Shown here one piece after another: positions 7,193 through 15,045 of a stretch of 48,262 nt of DNA. The position numbers and the translations under genes are program-made. Position 1 is the stretch's first letter; each line of letters opens with the position of its first letter. The DNA is taken from contig CANQLW010000006.1 in the NCBI GenBank assembly GCA_947624805.1, positions 1 to 48,262 of the forward strand, given 5' to 3'. Source of the stretch: an uncultured Clostridia bacterium. GTDB taxonomy: Bacteria > Bacillota > Clostridia > Christensenellales > Borkfalkiaceae. Below the pieces are notes generated by a model. It made no database searches. It saw only the letters and a program-made list of their open reading frames with translations, and was not told the origin of the DNA.

Positions 7193-8179
7193 ATGGAAGA
7201 CAAATTGGAAGCGATCGGACGGTTTCTTTCCGCCTGCGACGCCGTGATCACGGGGACGTACCGCGATGCCGGGGCAAGGATCTCGGAAGTTCTGAAAAGA
7301 CTTGCCGAGAGCGAGGATCTCACGGAGCTCTTCAACGCCGTGACCGAGGAATTCGATTACGCCGCGATGAAAAGTTTTTATCTGAGAGAAACGGCGGGGG
7401 GGCGCGGAAGGGCGTATCTTCCCGCGGGGCGGGTGGATGCGCTCGCCTTTGTATTCTGTCTGCTCGCCGAGATCGATTCGGGGAAGATCCGCTTCAACGA
7501 GTTCCTCCTCCGCTATTTCTATGTGGACGGCAGTTACACGGCGAGTTTCTCGCTCTTTGCAGAGCGAATCATGACGCCCTTCCGCGACATTGTGCGGGAG
7601 GCATATCCCGCCGCTTCCTATGTGCGTGAGGCGCCCGCGGCGGAGCCTATCGACTCCCTCGGCGAGAGGACGGTCAAGAGGAACGTCATCTATGCGGGGA
7701 AGATCGTGACCCTGCGCTGCGACGATGCCCTGCTCCCCGACGGTAAGCCGTGCAAACGGGAGATCGTGGAGCACCCGGGCGGGGCGGCTGTCCTGTGCGT
7801 CTCGGGCGGCAGGGTCGCGCTCGTGAGGCAGTTCCGTTACGCCTACGGGACGGAACTTTTAGAGATCCCCGCGGGCAAGCTCGAGGCGGGGGAGGATCCC
7901 GCCGTTGCCGCGGCGAGAGAGCTCGAAGAGGAAACGGGGCTCACTGCGGAAGGTCTGGATCTTCTCACCATTCTCTATCCGAGCCCCGGGTACACGAACG
8001 AGAAGATCTACATCTTTGAGGCAAAGGGGATCGGCGTAGGGACGCGGCATCCCGATAAGGACGAGTTTCTGAACGTCGAATATGTGTCCTTTGAGGAGGC
8101 GATCGGTATGATCGCCCGCGGCGAGATCCGTGACGCCAAGACCGTTACGGCGCTCCTCCTTCATAAGAATCGCGGATAA
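7193..8179 (+). CDS. Nudix hydrolase (ADP-ribose pyrophosphatase type) with extra N-terminal domain
   Basis: A 328-aa protein, nearly twice the usual ADP-ribose pyrophosphatase. Residues 160-328 form the Nudix domain, with KREIVEHPGGAAVL and the Nudix box GKLEAGEDPAVAAARELEEE followed by TGL, the Mg-binding G-x5-E-x7-REUxEExGU pattern. A proline about 16 residues after the box (SPGYTNEKIYIF) is typical of ADP-ribose-specific members. These enzymes split ADP-ribose to AMP and ribose 5-phosphate. Residues 1-155 are an alpha-helical domain I do not recognise. GGAGG lies 7 nt before the ATG. The gene is single and convergent with the small Cys-rich gene. Confidence 0.88.
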   Translation: MEDKLEAIGRFLSACDAVITGTYRDAGARISEVLKRLAESEDLTELFNAVTEEFDYAAMKSFYLRETAGGRGRAYLPAGRVDALAFVFCLLAEIDSGKIRFNEFLLRYFYVDGSYTASFSLFAERIMTPFRDIVREAYPAASYVREAPAAEPIDSLGERTVKRNVIYAGKIVTLRCDDALLPDGKPCKREIVEHPGGAAVLCVSGGRVALVRQFRYAYGTELLEIPAGKLEAGEDPAVAAARELEEETGLTAEGLDLLTILYPSPGYTNEKIYIFEAKGIGVGTRHPDKDEFLNVEYVSFEEAIGMIARGEIRDAKTVTALLLHKNRG

Positions 8180-8185
8180 ACCGAT

Positions 8186-8209
8186 AAGGCGGCGCAAAAG
8201 CGCCGCCTT
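8186..8209. terminator. Hairpin between convergent Nudix and Cys-rich genes
   Basis: AAGGCGGCG (8186-8194) pairs perfectly with CGCCGCCTT (8201-8209). The T run is minimal on both sides, so it is a strong hairpin but a modest terminator. Confidence 0.55.
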
Positions 8210-8235
8210 CTCCTACGGAACAGGCTTTTTATCGA

Positions 8236-8439
8236 TCAGTTGTTGCAACCGCAGCCGCCGAGGCCGAGTCTCGATGCGATCTCGCCGAGCGTGCCGTTTT
8301 TGCACATACAGTATGCGAGCGCGGCGACGAGCGGCCAGCCGCAGCCCGAGAGCGCCCTCGATTGAAGCACGTTGGTACCGAGGATGAGCGCAATGATGAG
8401 AATCCAAAGGCAGCTATTGCCGTTTTGACAGCAATTCAT
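8236..8439 (-). CDS. Small Cys-rich single-TM protein, unknown
   Basis: A 67-aa protein with cysteines at residues 3, 4, 10, 33, 44, 46, 63 and 65, one membrane segment at about 11-23 (LWILIIALILG) and a second weakly hydrophobic part (WPLVAALAYCM), ending GGCGCNN. It resembles the short Gly/Cys-rich hypothetical proteins common in clostridia, but I cannot assign it to a family. The ribosome-binding site AGGAGG 7 nt before the ATG and an empty opposite strand support a real gene. It is convergent with the Nudix gene and has its own leader toward 8500. Confidence 0.7.
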   Translation of the reverse strand: MNCCQNGNSCLWILIIALILGTNVLQSRALSGCGWPLVAALAYCMCKNGTLGEIASRLGLGGCGCNN

Positions 8440-8547
8440 GGTTTTTCCTCCTTGATGGGCGCGTCCTATGTATTTGTCTTTTCGCGCCTGTATATTAAAT
8501 GATATGCCCCGAGAGGGAAATTTGTTCCGTCAAGGTTGTTCATTTGG

Positions 8548-8576
8548 TTGCAATGGGGGAAGTTTTTTGATATAAT
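8548..8576 (+). promoter_or_regulatory. Promoter of the ECF transporter-coaX-hom operon
   Basis: TTGCAA (8548-8553), a 17-nt spacer and TATAAT (8571-8576) place the transcript start near 8583, at the first base of a perfect palindrome. The stretch 8440-8697 has no gene, only this promoter, the leader that follows and upstream signals of the minus-strand Cys-rich gene. Confidence 0.8.
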
Positions 8577-8582
8577 GAGACT

Positions 8583-8697
8583 GCAACGGCCGTTGCGCAA
8601 AGGATACGCAGGACGATCCTATTGCGGCTCAGGCGCTGCAAATACATTTTTTTCTGCGGATATTCCGAAGACGGAAATCCGATGGAGGTAACTGAAT
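8583..8697 (+). promoter_or_regulatory. Structured 5' leader of unknown class (candidate riboswitch)
   Basis: The leader holds three dyads. GCAACG-GC-CGTTGC (8583-8596) is a perfect palindrome at the transcript start. CGCAAAGGAT (8595-8604) pairs with ATCCT-A-TTGCG (8615-8625) around a loop ACGCAGGACG, a 10-bp stem with one bulged A. CGGAT-A-TTCCG (8657-8667) pairs with CGGAAATCCG (8672-8681) around AAGA, a 10-bp stem that ends 2 nt before the GGAGG ribosome-binding site (8684-8688). The third stem is placed to control translation start. It does not match TPP, folate, purine, biotin or cobalamin riboswitches that I know. Being ahead of pantothenate-type genes, a coenzyme A precursor is one possible signal. 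Confidence 0.55.
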
Positions 8698-9390
8698 ATG
8701 CAACACAAGTACCTTACGGCGAAAAACATCGCCTACTTCTCCGTGCTGCTGGCGCTCGTCGTCGTTTTACAGTTGTTTGCGAGCGCTATCCCGATGTTTG
8801 GGATCACGCTGAATTTCAGCCTCATTCCCATCGTGCTCGCGGGCATCTTTTTCGGGGCGATCGGCGGCGGTATCATGGGGCTGGTCTCGGGGTTCATCAC
8901 GTTTATCACGGCGGCAGTCATGGGGGGAGAAGCGGCGACGGCATTTTTGTTTCAGGCGAACCCCGCCGTCCTTACCCTCGTATGCCTCGGTAAAACGACG
9001 GTCGCAGGCGTCGTGGCAGGGCTTCTGTATCGCCCGATCGCAAAGAAGAACACCATCGTTGCGGCATATACATCCTCGCTCGTCATGCCTGTCGTCAATA
9101 CGGGGATCTATATGCTCGGCATGGTCATCATGAAGGAAGATGTTGCGGAGTTTTTAGGTTGCGGCTCCTCTGCAAACGTCGTGTTTGTGACCGTGTTCGG
9201 TCTCATCTGGCTGAACTTCGTCTTGGAAATCGCAGTCAGTGCCCTGCTTGCACCCGCCGTCCACCGCATTGTCCTCATCGCCGAAAAGCAGATCGGCAAA
9301 AGGAAGAAGGCCGTGCATCCCGCAGCCGAAGAGCCCGTCGGGCCCATTGCCGAGGGAGAAAAAACGAATACATCGGAGAATTTATCTTGA
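8698..9390 (+). CDS. ECF transporter S component, probably for pantothenate
   Basis: A 230-aa membrane protein with about six hydrophobic segments starting near residue 11. The pattern ALVVVLQLFASAIPMFG, then NFSLIPIVLAGIFFGAIGGG and a helix with GLVSGFI, is typical of the substrate-binding S components of energy-coupling-factor importers. The last 35 residues are a charged cytosolic tail. Substrate is inferred from context: the next gene, coaX, overlaps it by 4 nt, which points to pantothenate (PanT-like). The shared energising module (EcfA/A'/T) is not in the window. GGAGG lies 9 nt before the ATG. Confidence 0.85.
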   Translation: MQHKYLTAKNIAYFSVLLALVVVLQLFASAIPMFGITLNFSLIPIVLAGIFFGAIGGGIMGLVSGFITFITAAVMGGEAATAFLFQANPAVLTLVCLGKTTVAGVVAGLLYRPIAKKNTIVAAYTSSLVMPVVNTGIYMLGMVIMKEDVAEFLGCGSSANVVFVTVFGLIWLNFVLEIAVSALLAPAVHRIVLIAEKQIGKRKKAVHPAAEEPVGPIAEGEKTNTSENLS

Positions 9391-10169
9391 TTATTTGCAT
9401 AGATGTCGGAAATTCCAACATAAAATATGCCGTGTTCGACGGGGACGAGCCCCGTTTCACCTTCCGCGTGGCGACCGATCTCAAAAAGACATCGGATGAA
9501 TACGGAACACAGCTTTTCACCATGCTTGAGATCAACGCCGTGAAGCGCGAGGAGATCACGGGGGGGATCATCTCTTCCGTCGTGCCCTCCCTTGATTATA
9601 CGCTTTGCCATATGTTGAAGGTTTACTTCGGCGTGGAACCCAAGCAGATCGCCCCGGGGCTCAGGACGGGACTGAGAATGCGTGCCGACAACGCACGGGA
9701 AGTGGGCGCGGACCGCATCGTCAACAACGTCTCCGCCCTCAGAAAGTACGGGGCGGAGCAGCCGATCATCATCGTGGATTTCGGCACGGCGACGACGTTC
9801 AACATCTTAAAGGACGGCGAATTTATCGGCGGCGTCATCGCCCCGGGGATCAAGGGCTCGCTCGACAGCCTCATCTCGGGGACGGCAAAGCTCCCGCGGG
9901 TGGAGATTGCGGCGCCTAAGAGCGTCATCGCGACGAATACGGTCACAAATATTCAGGCGGGCGTCGTGTTCGGCTTTGCGGGGCTCGTGGAATTTATTGT
10001 CAAAAAGATCAAACGGGAGCTCGGCTGTAATGCCCTTACGGTCGCGACGGGCGGGCTCGCCGAGGTCATTGCACATGAGACGGATTGCATCGACGTCATC
10101 GACAAGATGCTCACGCTCAACGGATTAAAATATTTATACGATATGAACAGTTCGGAGGAAGGAAGATGA
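9387..10169 (+). CDS. coaX: Type III pantothenate kinase
   Basis: A 260-aa kinase that phosphorylates pantothenate, the first step of coenzyme A synthesis. The N-terminal phosphate loop is IDVGNSNIK (residues 4-12). The central nucleotide and Mg site is IVDFGTATTFN, followed by GGVIAPGIKGSLDSL, all hallmarks of the CoaX branch of the ASKHA fold, and VATGGLAEVI is the C-terminal adenosine motif. The start is TTG, overlapping the ECF stop as TTGA, with GGAG 8-9 nt upstream; starting earlier would run through the ECF gene. Its stop overlaps hom as ATGA. The cell would therefore import and phosphorylate pantothenate from one transcript. Confidence 0.94.
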   Translation: MIICIDVGNSNIKYAVFDGDEPRFTFRVATDLKKTSDEYGTQLFTMLEINAVKREEITGGIISSVVPSLDYTLCHMLKVYFGVEPKQIAPGLRTGLRMRADNAREVGADRIVNNVSALRKYGAEQPIIIVDFGTATTFNILKDGEFIGGVIAPGIKGSLDSLISGTAKLPRVEIAAPKSVIATNTVTNIQAGVVFGFAGLVEFIVKKIKRELGCNALTVATGGLAEVIAHETDCIDVIDKMLTLNGLKYLYDMNSSEEGR

Positions 10170-11443
10170 AGAAGGTCGGAGTAGCGATTCTCGGATTGGG
10201 TATCGTCGGCGGCGGGGCATACAAGATTCTGACGCAGAACAGAGATTTTTACTGCAAGACGCAGAATGTGGATATTTTCGTCAAGAGCGTGCTCGAATGC
10301 GACAAGGCACGCATTGAGTCGCTCGGCGTCCCGCAGGAGCAAATCGCGGAGAACATTTTCGAGATCGTTTCCGATCCGGATGTGAATATCGTCGTGGAGT
10401 GCATCGGCGGCATCACGGATGCCAGGAGCTATGTGATTGACGCGCTCAACGCGGGAAAAACGGTCGTGACGTCCAACAAGGAGCTCATCTGTAAATACTC
10501 TCATGAGCTCGAGAGGACGGCAAAACGGCTGAATGCGGGGCTGTATTTCGAAGCCAGCTGCGTCGGCGGCGTGCCGATCGTGAGGACATTGCTCGACGGC
10601 GTCCAGAGCAATAAGATCTCGTCCATCGAGGGCATCATCAACGGGACGACCAACTATATCCTGACGGAGATGTCCAAGGAGGGCGTCGGCTATCAGGACG
10701 CCCTTGCGGCGGCACAGCGGCTCGGCTATGCGGAATCTGATCCGACTGCCGACGTGGAAGGGTTCGACGCTGCCTATAAACTCTCGATTCTTTCCTCGCT
10801 CGCCTTCCATACGAAGGTGCCGTTCTCGAAGGTGTTCCGTGAGGGGATCTCCTCCGTGACGCCCGAGGATATCTCCAACGGCAGCGATCTCGGCTATACG
10901 CTCAAACTCCTTGCCGTCGGCAAGGACACGGGCGACGGGATCGAAGTACGCGTTCATCCCACATTCGTCAAGAAAAGCCATCCGCTCGCGGGCGTGGACG
11001 GGAGTTTCAACGCCGTGTATCTCACGGGTGACGCCGTCGGCGAGGTCATGCTCTACGGCAGAGGCGCGGGCGAGCTTCCTACGGGCAGCGCGATCGTCTC
11101 GGACATCATCTACGCGGCGACGCATGAGGGAAGCAGGTATTCTACATTCAAAAACAATGCAACGGCGGAAAAGGACGTCAAATTCGTCTCCGATTTCGCC
11201 AGTGCATACTATATGCGGCTGGACGTCACGGACCGCGCGGGCGCTCTCGCAAAGATCACGGCGATGCTTGCACGCAAAAACATCTCCATTGTCGAATTGC
11301 TGCAAAAATCCAACGGCGCGGAGAGTGCGACGGTCGTCCTTGTCACACATTCCACCCATGAGACAGCGATCAAAAACGCCGTTTCGCGGATCAATGCCTC
11401 GGGCGTTGCGAGCGTTCGGTCCGTGATCCGCGTCCTGTCCTGA
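10166..11443 (+). CDS. hom: Homoserine dehydrogenase with ACT domain
   Basis: A 425-aa enzyme reducing aspartate semialdehyde to homoserine with NAD(P)H, the branch toward threonine and methionine. The Rossmann fingerprint is GLGIVGGG near the N-terminus. SNKEL and GIINGTTNYIL are catalytic-domain signatures, and ESDPTADVEGFDAAYKL carries the conserved Asp and Lys of hydride transfer. The ACT domain (about residues 350-425, YYMRLDVTDRAGALAKITAM) suggests threonine feedback. Length is normal. It overlaps coaX by ATGA and has GGAGGAAGGAA just upstream, so it is translated from the ECF-coaX transcript, an uncommon pairing. A terminator follows. Confidence 0.95.
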   Translation: MKKVGVAILGLGIVGGGAYKILTQNRDFYCKTQNVDIFVKSVLECDKARIESLGVPQEQIAENIFEIVSDPDVNIVVECIGGITDARSYVIDALNAGKTVVTSNKELICKYSHELERTAKRLNAGLYFEASCVGGVPIVRTLLDGVQSNKISSIEGIINGTTNYILTEMSKEGVGYQDALAAAQRLGYAESDPTADVEGFDAAYKLSILSSLAFHTKVPFSKVFREGISSVTPEDISNGSDLGYTLKLLAVGKDTGDGIEVRVHPTFVKKSHPLAGVDGSFNAVYLTGDAVGEVMLYGRGAGELPTGSAIVSDIIYAATHEGSRYSTFKNNATAEKDVKFVSDFASAYYMRLDVTDRAGALAKITAMLARKNISIVELLQKSNGAESATVVLVTHSTHETAIKNAVSRINASGVASVRSVIRVLS

Positions 11444-11459
11444 ATCTGACCGTAAAAAA

Positions 11460-11478
11460 GGCGCACGGGCGCCTTTTT
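11460..11478 (+). terminator. Terminator after hom
   Basis: GGCGC (11460-11464) pairs with GCGCC (11469-11473) around ACGG, with an A run before it and TTTTT after it. The next gene's ATG is only 5 nt past the T run. Confidence 0.8.
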
Positions 11479-11482
11479 CCTT

Positions 11483-12340
11483 ATGAAAAAAGCAGTCATC
11501 CTCATCAACCCGTTTCTGTGCACAGAGGCGGAACAATACCAGCCGCGCCGCATCGCAGAGGAACTCTCCGCGCTCGGCGTACAGGCGGACATCCTCCCGA
11601 ACAGATTTTTCGCCCGTATCGAGGGCGGCAGGATCGCGGAGGAACTCTCTGCGCGCTACGATTTCTGCGTCTATCTCGACAAGGATAAGTATGTGCCCCG
11701 TATGCTCGAAAAGCGGGGGATGCGGCTCTTCAACCGCGCGGAAGCGGTGGAGCTCTGCGACGACAAGATGCTCACCCACATCGCGCTCTCGGATCGCGGG
11801 ATCCCGATGCCGAAGACGATCCCCGCGCCGCTTTGCTACAAAGAGGGCGCCGCGGCGGAGATCTGCGAGGCGCTCGGCTATCCCGTTGTCGTGAAGGAGT
11901 GCTACGGCTCTCTCGGGCAGCAGGTCTATCTGGCGCGGGACCGCGGGGAGCTCATTGCGCTTTCGGAGCGGCTCAAACTTCGACCCTATCTCCTTCAGGA
12001 GTATATTCCCGAAAGTGCGGGGCGGGACCTTCGCGTCATCTGTATCGGCGGGGAAGCCGTCGCCTGCATGGTGCGTCGGAGCAGATCGGATTTCCGTTCC
12101 AATCTCTCATGCGGCGGGAGAGGGGAGCCGTTTCCGCTTGACGGGAAGATCAGAACCCTCGCCAAAGAGATCTCGGACACGCTCGGGCTCGATTACTGCG
12201 GGATCGACTTTCTCTTTCAGGGCGATGCCTACCTGCTCTGCGAGGTCAATTCAAACGCTTTCTTCGGCGGGATCGAAGGCGTCACAGGCGTCAACATTGC
12301 CCGAAAATATGCCGAATATATGGTGAAAAATGCAGATTAA
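11483..12340 (+). CDS. RimK-type ATP-grasp ligase, substrate unknown
   Basis: A 285-aa ATP-grasp enzyme resembling RimK/LysX glutamate ligases, which join a carboxylate to an amine via acyl-phosphate. The preATP-grasp part is residues 1-95. DDKMLTHIALSDRGIPMP and GYPVVVKECYGSLGQQVYLA give the ATP-binding lysines. LLQEYIPESAGRDLRVICIG and the terminal CGIDFLFQGDAYLLCEVNSN provide the Mg-binding acidic and Asn residues. Putative partners range from ribosomal protein S6 or an amino-group carrier protein to small peptides; no carrier protein gene is adjacent. The ATG follows the hom terminator by 5 nt and has no ribosome-binding site or clear promoter, so it may rely on readthrough. Confidence 0.85.
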   Translation: MKKAVILINPFLCTEAEQYQPRRIAEELSALGVQADILPNRFFARIEGGRIAEELSARYDFCVYLDKDKYVPRMLEKRGMRLFNRAEAVELCDDKMLTHIALSDRGIPMPKTIPAPLCYKEGAAAEICEALGYPVVVKECYGSLGQQVYLARDRGELIALSERLKLRPYLLQEYIPESAGRDLRVICIGGEAVACMVRRSRSDFRSNLSCGGRGEPFPLDGKIRTLAKEISDTLGLDYCGIDFLFQGDAYLLCEVNSNAFFGGIEGVTGVNIARKYAEYMVKNAD

Positions 12341-12341
12341 A

Positions 12342-12368
12342 ATAGTATTATGTCTGACATAATACTAT
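12342..12368. repeat. Dyad repeat copy A (core TATGTC-N-GACATA)
   Basis: A perfect inverted repeat with 13-nt arms around one base: ATAGTATTATGTC, T, GACATAATACTAT. It starts 2 nt after the ATP-grasp stop codon and precedes the leuS terminator. It belongs with copies at 15989, 36543 and 39792. It is strikingly AT-rich against GC-rich neighbours. Confidence 0.85.
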
Positions 12369-12396
12369 GTAAAACCTCAAAAATGTGTAAAAACAA

Positions 12397-12425
12397 GCTC
12401 CGAGCACGCTCGGAGCCTGTTTTTT
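12397..12425. terminator. Bidirectional terminator between ATP-grasp gene and leuS
   Basis: GCTCCGAG (12397-12404) pairs with CTCGGAGC (12409-12416) around CACG. A run of T follows on the plus strand and GTTTTTAC follows on the minus strand, serving both convergent genes. Confidence 0.88.
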
Positions 12426-12433
12426 TCTTACTG

Positions 12434-14863
12434 TCAGCCGACGATCAGATTGACGAGTCTGCCCTTGACCACGACGCATTTTTTCAGCGTCTTTCCTTCC
12501 GTGCGGGCAGTGACTTCGGGAAGGGCGAGCGCGGCAGTCTTGATCTCTTCGTCGGTGGCGTCGCTCGGGAGCATCGCCTTGCAGACGATCTTGCTGTTGA
12601 CCTGAATGGCGTATTCCGTTTCTGCGAGCCTGAGCGCCGAGGGATTTTCAACGGGATATTTCTGTTCGAAGACAAACCCTTTGCCGCCCGTCTGCTCGAA
12701 GAGTTCTTCCGCAAAATGGGGCGCGCAGGGGGCGAGCATCAGGATGAGGTCTCTCACCGATTCCTTGAAGAGCTTTGCGTTCTTCTCGCCCGGGAGAGCG
12801 TCGTATTTGTACAGTGCGTTCGTGAACTCCATCATACGGGCGATCGCCGTGTTGAAGGAGAAGGACTCCATATCGCGGGAGACCTGACGGATGCAGTAGT
12901 TTCTTGCATAGTCGAGCGCACGTTCCTCGCGCTCGAAGGGGCCGTAACCGAAGTATTCGTTGGATTTGAGCGCGATCTTTTCCACCCTGTCCATGAACCT
13001 CGAGATCGCTTTGATCCCGTCATCGCTCCAAGGACCGCCCTCCGTATAGGAGAACCCGAACATCAGATACATTCTGAACGCGTCTGCGCCGTATTCCTTG
13101 ATATAATCGTCGGGAGAGACGACGTTGCCGTGCGATTTGGACATACGGTTGCCGTCGGGACCGAGGATGACGCCCTGATGGACGAGCCGCTTGAAGGGCT
13201 CATCGAAGTCGAGATACCCCATATCCCGAAGCGCCTTTGTGAAGAATCTTGCATACAGCAGGTGCATACAGGAGTGCTCGGCGCCGCCGACATAGGTATC
13301 GACGGGAAGAAGCCTGTCCACGGCCTCTCTGTCAAAGGGCTCCTTGTCGTTGTGCGGATCTGCATAGCGCAGGAAGTACCAGCTCGAGCAGACGAAGGTG
13401 TCGAGCGTGTCGGGATCCCGTTTTGCGGGACCGCCGCACTTCGGACAGGTCGTATTCATGAATTTTTCATGCTTTGCGAGGGGGGACTTCCCATCGGGAC
13501 GGAATTCGACGTCGTAGGGGAGCTTGACGGGCAGATTTTTCTCGGGCACGGGGACGGCGCCGCACTTTTCGCAATGGATGATGGGGATAGGCGCCCCCCA
13601 ATAGCGCTGGCGGGAGACGAGCCAGTCGCGGAGACGGTAATTGATCTTCTTTCCGCCTTTCCCGATCTTGCTGATGTAGGAAGCGATCGCGCTTCTGGCC
13701 TCTTCGCCGCAGAGCCCGTCAAATTGCAGAGAACCGACGACGATCCCGTCTTCCGTGTAGGGGAGTACCGTCTCGCCGCCCTGTTTTTCGATGACTTTCA
13801 CGATGGGGAGACCGTACTTTGTCGCAAAGGCGAAATCTCTCTCGTCGTGGGCGGGGACCGCCATCACCGCGCCCGTGCCGTAGGAATAGAGCACATAATC
13901 GGCGAGATAGACGGGGACTTTCTTCCCGTTGACGGGATTCGTGCAGTACGCTCCCGTGAAGACGCCCGTCTTTTCTCTGGTCGAGGAGAGACGTTCGATC
14001 TCGCTCGAGCGGGCGGCATAGTCGATGTAAGCCTCCACGGCCTCGCGCTGCTCCGGGGTCGTGATCTTGAGGGCGAGGGGATGCTCGGGCGCCAGAACGA
14101 CGTAAGTCACGCCGAAAACGGTGTCGGGACGGGTCGTATAGACGCGGAAGGTGTCGCCGCTCTCGCATTCAAACTCGATCTCGCAGCCCGTGGACTTCCC
14201 GATCCAGTTGCGCTGCATATTCTTTGTCTTCTCGGGCCAGTCGAGGTCGATGAGCCCCGAGAGGAGTTCCTCGGCATATTCCGTGATCTTAAAGAACCAC
14301 TGCGTCAGGTTTTTGCGGACGACGGGCGTATCGCAGCGTTCACATTTGCCGTCGATGACCTGCTCGTTCGCGAGCACGGTGTTGCAGGAGGGGCACCAGT
14401 TGACGGGCGCCTCTTTTCTGTACGCGAGTCCCTTCTTATAGAGCTGAAGGAACATCCATTGCGTCCATTTGTAGTATTCCTCGGTGCAGGTCTTGACCTC
14501 TGCCGACCAGTCGAACATGGCGCCCATGGCCTTGAGCTGCTGTTCCATCGTGGCGATGTTCGCCTCGGTGGAATCCTTGGGGTGCACGCCCGTCTTGATC
14601 GCATAGTTCTCTGCGGGGAGCCCGAACGCGTCGAATCCCATCGGCTGGAACACATTGTAGCCCTGCATCCGCTTGAAACGTGCATAGGAATCGGCGGGAC
14701 CGTAGTTATACCAATGCCCCACATGGAGTTTGGCGCCCGAGGGGTAAGAGAACATCTCAAGGACATAGAATTTCTTCTTTTCGGTGTCCTTGACGTCGAA
14801 ACGGTTGAATTTCTCCTTCTCCCAGCGCATCTGCCATTTTTTCTCGATTGCTTTAATATCCAT
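12434..14863 (-). CDS. leuS: Leucyl-tRNA synthetase
   Basis: An 809-aa class I synthetase charging tRNA-Leu. The HIGH-type motif is HVGH (residues 47-50 in [14 protein letters not shown]) and the KMSKS motif is RMSKS in [13 protein letters not shown] zinc knuckle is present (WCPSC and CERC). The CP1 editing domain carries [20 protein letters not shown] and [17 protein letters not shown], whose aspartate anchors hydrolysis of mischarged amino acids. The anticodon-binding and C-terminal domains are complete and the length is normal. The ATG has AGGAG 5-6 nt upstream. Its promoter at 14884-14912 leaves a short leader, so there is no leucine T-box. The large open frame on the opposite strand is a shadow. 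Confidence 0.97.
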   Translation of the reverse strand: MDIKAIEKKWQMRWEKEKFNRFDVKDTEKKKFYVLEMFSYPSGAKLHVGHWYNYGPADSYARFKRMQGYNVFQPMGFDAFGLPAENYAIKTGVHPKDSTEANIATMEQQLKAMGAMFDWSAEVKTCTEEYYKWTQWMFLQLYKKGLAYRKEAPVNWCPSCNTVLANEQVIDGKCERCDTPVVRKNLTQWFFKITEYAEELLSGLIDLDWPEKTKNMQRNWIGKSTGCEIEFECESGDTFRVYTTRPDTVFGVTYVVLAPEHPLALKITTPEQREAVEAYIDYAARSSEIERLSSTREKTGVFTGAYCTNPVNGKKVPVYLADYVLYSYGTGAVMAVPAHDERDFAFATKYGLPIVKVIEKQGGETVLPYTEDGIVVGSLQFDGLCGEEARSAIASYISKIGKGGKKINYRLRDWLVSRQRYWGAPIPIIHCEKCGAVPVPEKNLPVKLPYDVEFRPDGKSPLAKHEKFMNTTCPKCGGPAKRDPDTLDTFVCSSWYFLRYADPHNDKEPFDREAVDRLLPVDTYVGGAEHSCMHLLYARFFTKALRDMGYLDFDEPFKRLVHQGVILGPDGNRMSKSHGNVVSPDDYIKEYGADAFRMYLMFGFSYTEGGPWSDDGIKAISRFMDRVEKIALKSNEYFGYGPFEREERALDYARNYCIRQVSRDMESFSFNTAIARMMEFTNALYKYDALPGEKNAKLFKESVRDLILMLAPCAPHFAEELFEQTGGKGFVFEQKYPVENPSALRLAETEYAIQVNSKIVCKAMLPSDATDEEIKTAALALPEVTARTEGKTLKKCVVVKGRLVNLIVG

Positions 14864-14883
14864 ATTTCTCCTTTCGAATCCTC

Positions 14884-14912
14884 ATTTTACACGATTCATG
14901 CGGAGAAGTCAA
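14884..14912 (-). promoter_or_regulatory. leuS promoter
   Basis: On the minus strand TTGACT (14912-14907), a 17-nt spacer and TAAAAT (14889-14884). The start site would lie about 15 nt before the ATG at 14863, leaving room for the ribosome-binding site but not for a T-box. Confidence 0.78.
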
Positions 14913-15045
14913 GCGCAGAGGGGTAAAAATTGGGAATTCTTACACATTCCCGACCATTTTCCCCTTATTTTTCATGATTTTTTGCCGATCGTCACCACAG
15001 GAAACTCGCGTAAATAAATCGGAGAAAGAAGCATACAATAATTGC

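Noticed and set aside
9953-11779. 608-aa open frame on the minus strand opposite hom
   Set aside because: Shadow frame over three real plus-strand genes, with no ribosome-binding site and composition typical of antisense translation.
12350-14926. 858-aa open frame on the plus strand opposite leuS
   Set aside because: It is the antisense shadow of leuS, whose motifs and ribosome-binding site are clear; the long frame results from GC-rich codon use.
14864-15045. Possible leucine T-box before leuS
   Set aside because: The leuS promoter at 14884-14912 leaves only about 15 nt of leader, and no AAGGTGG-type T-box sequence is present.
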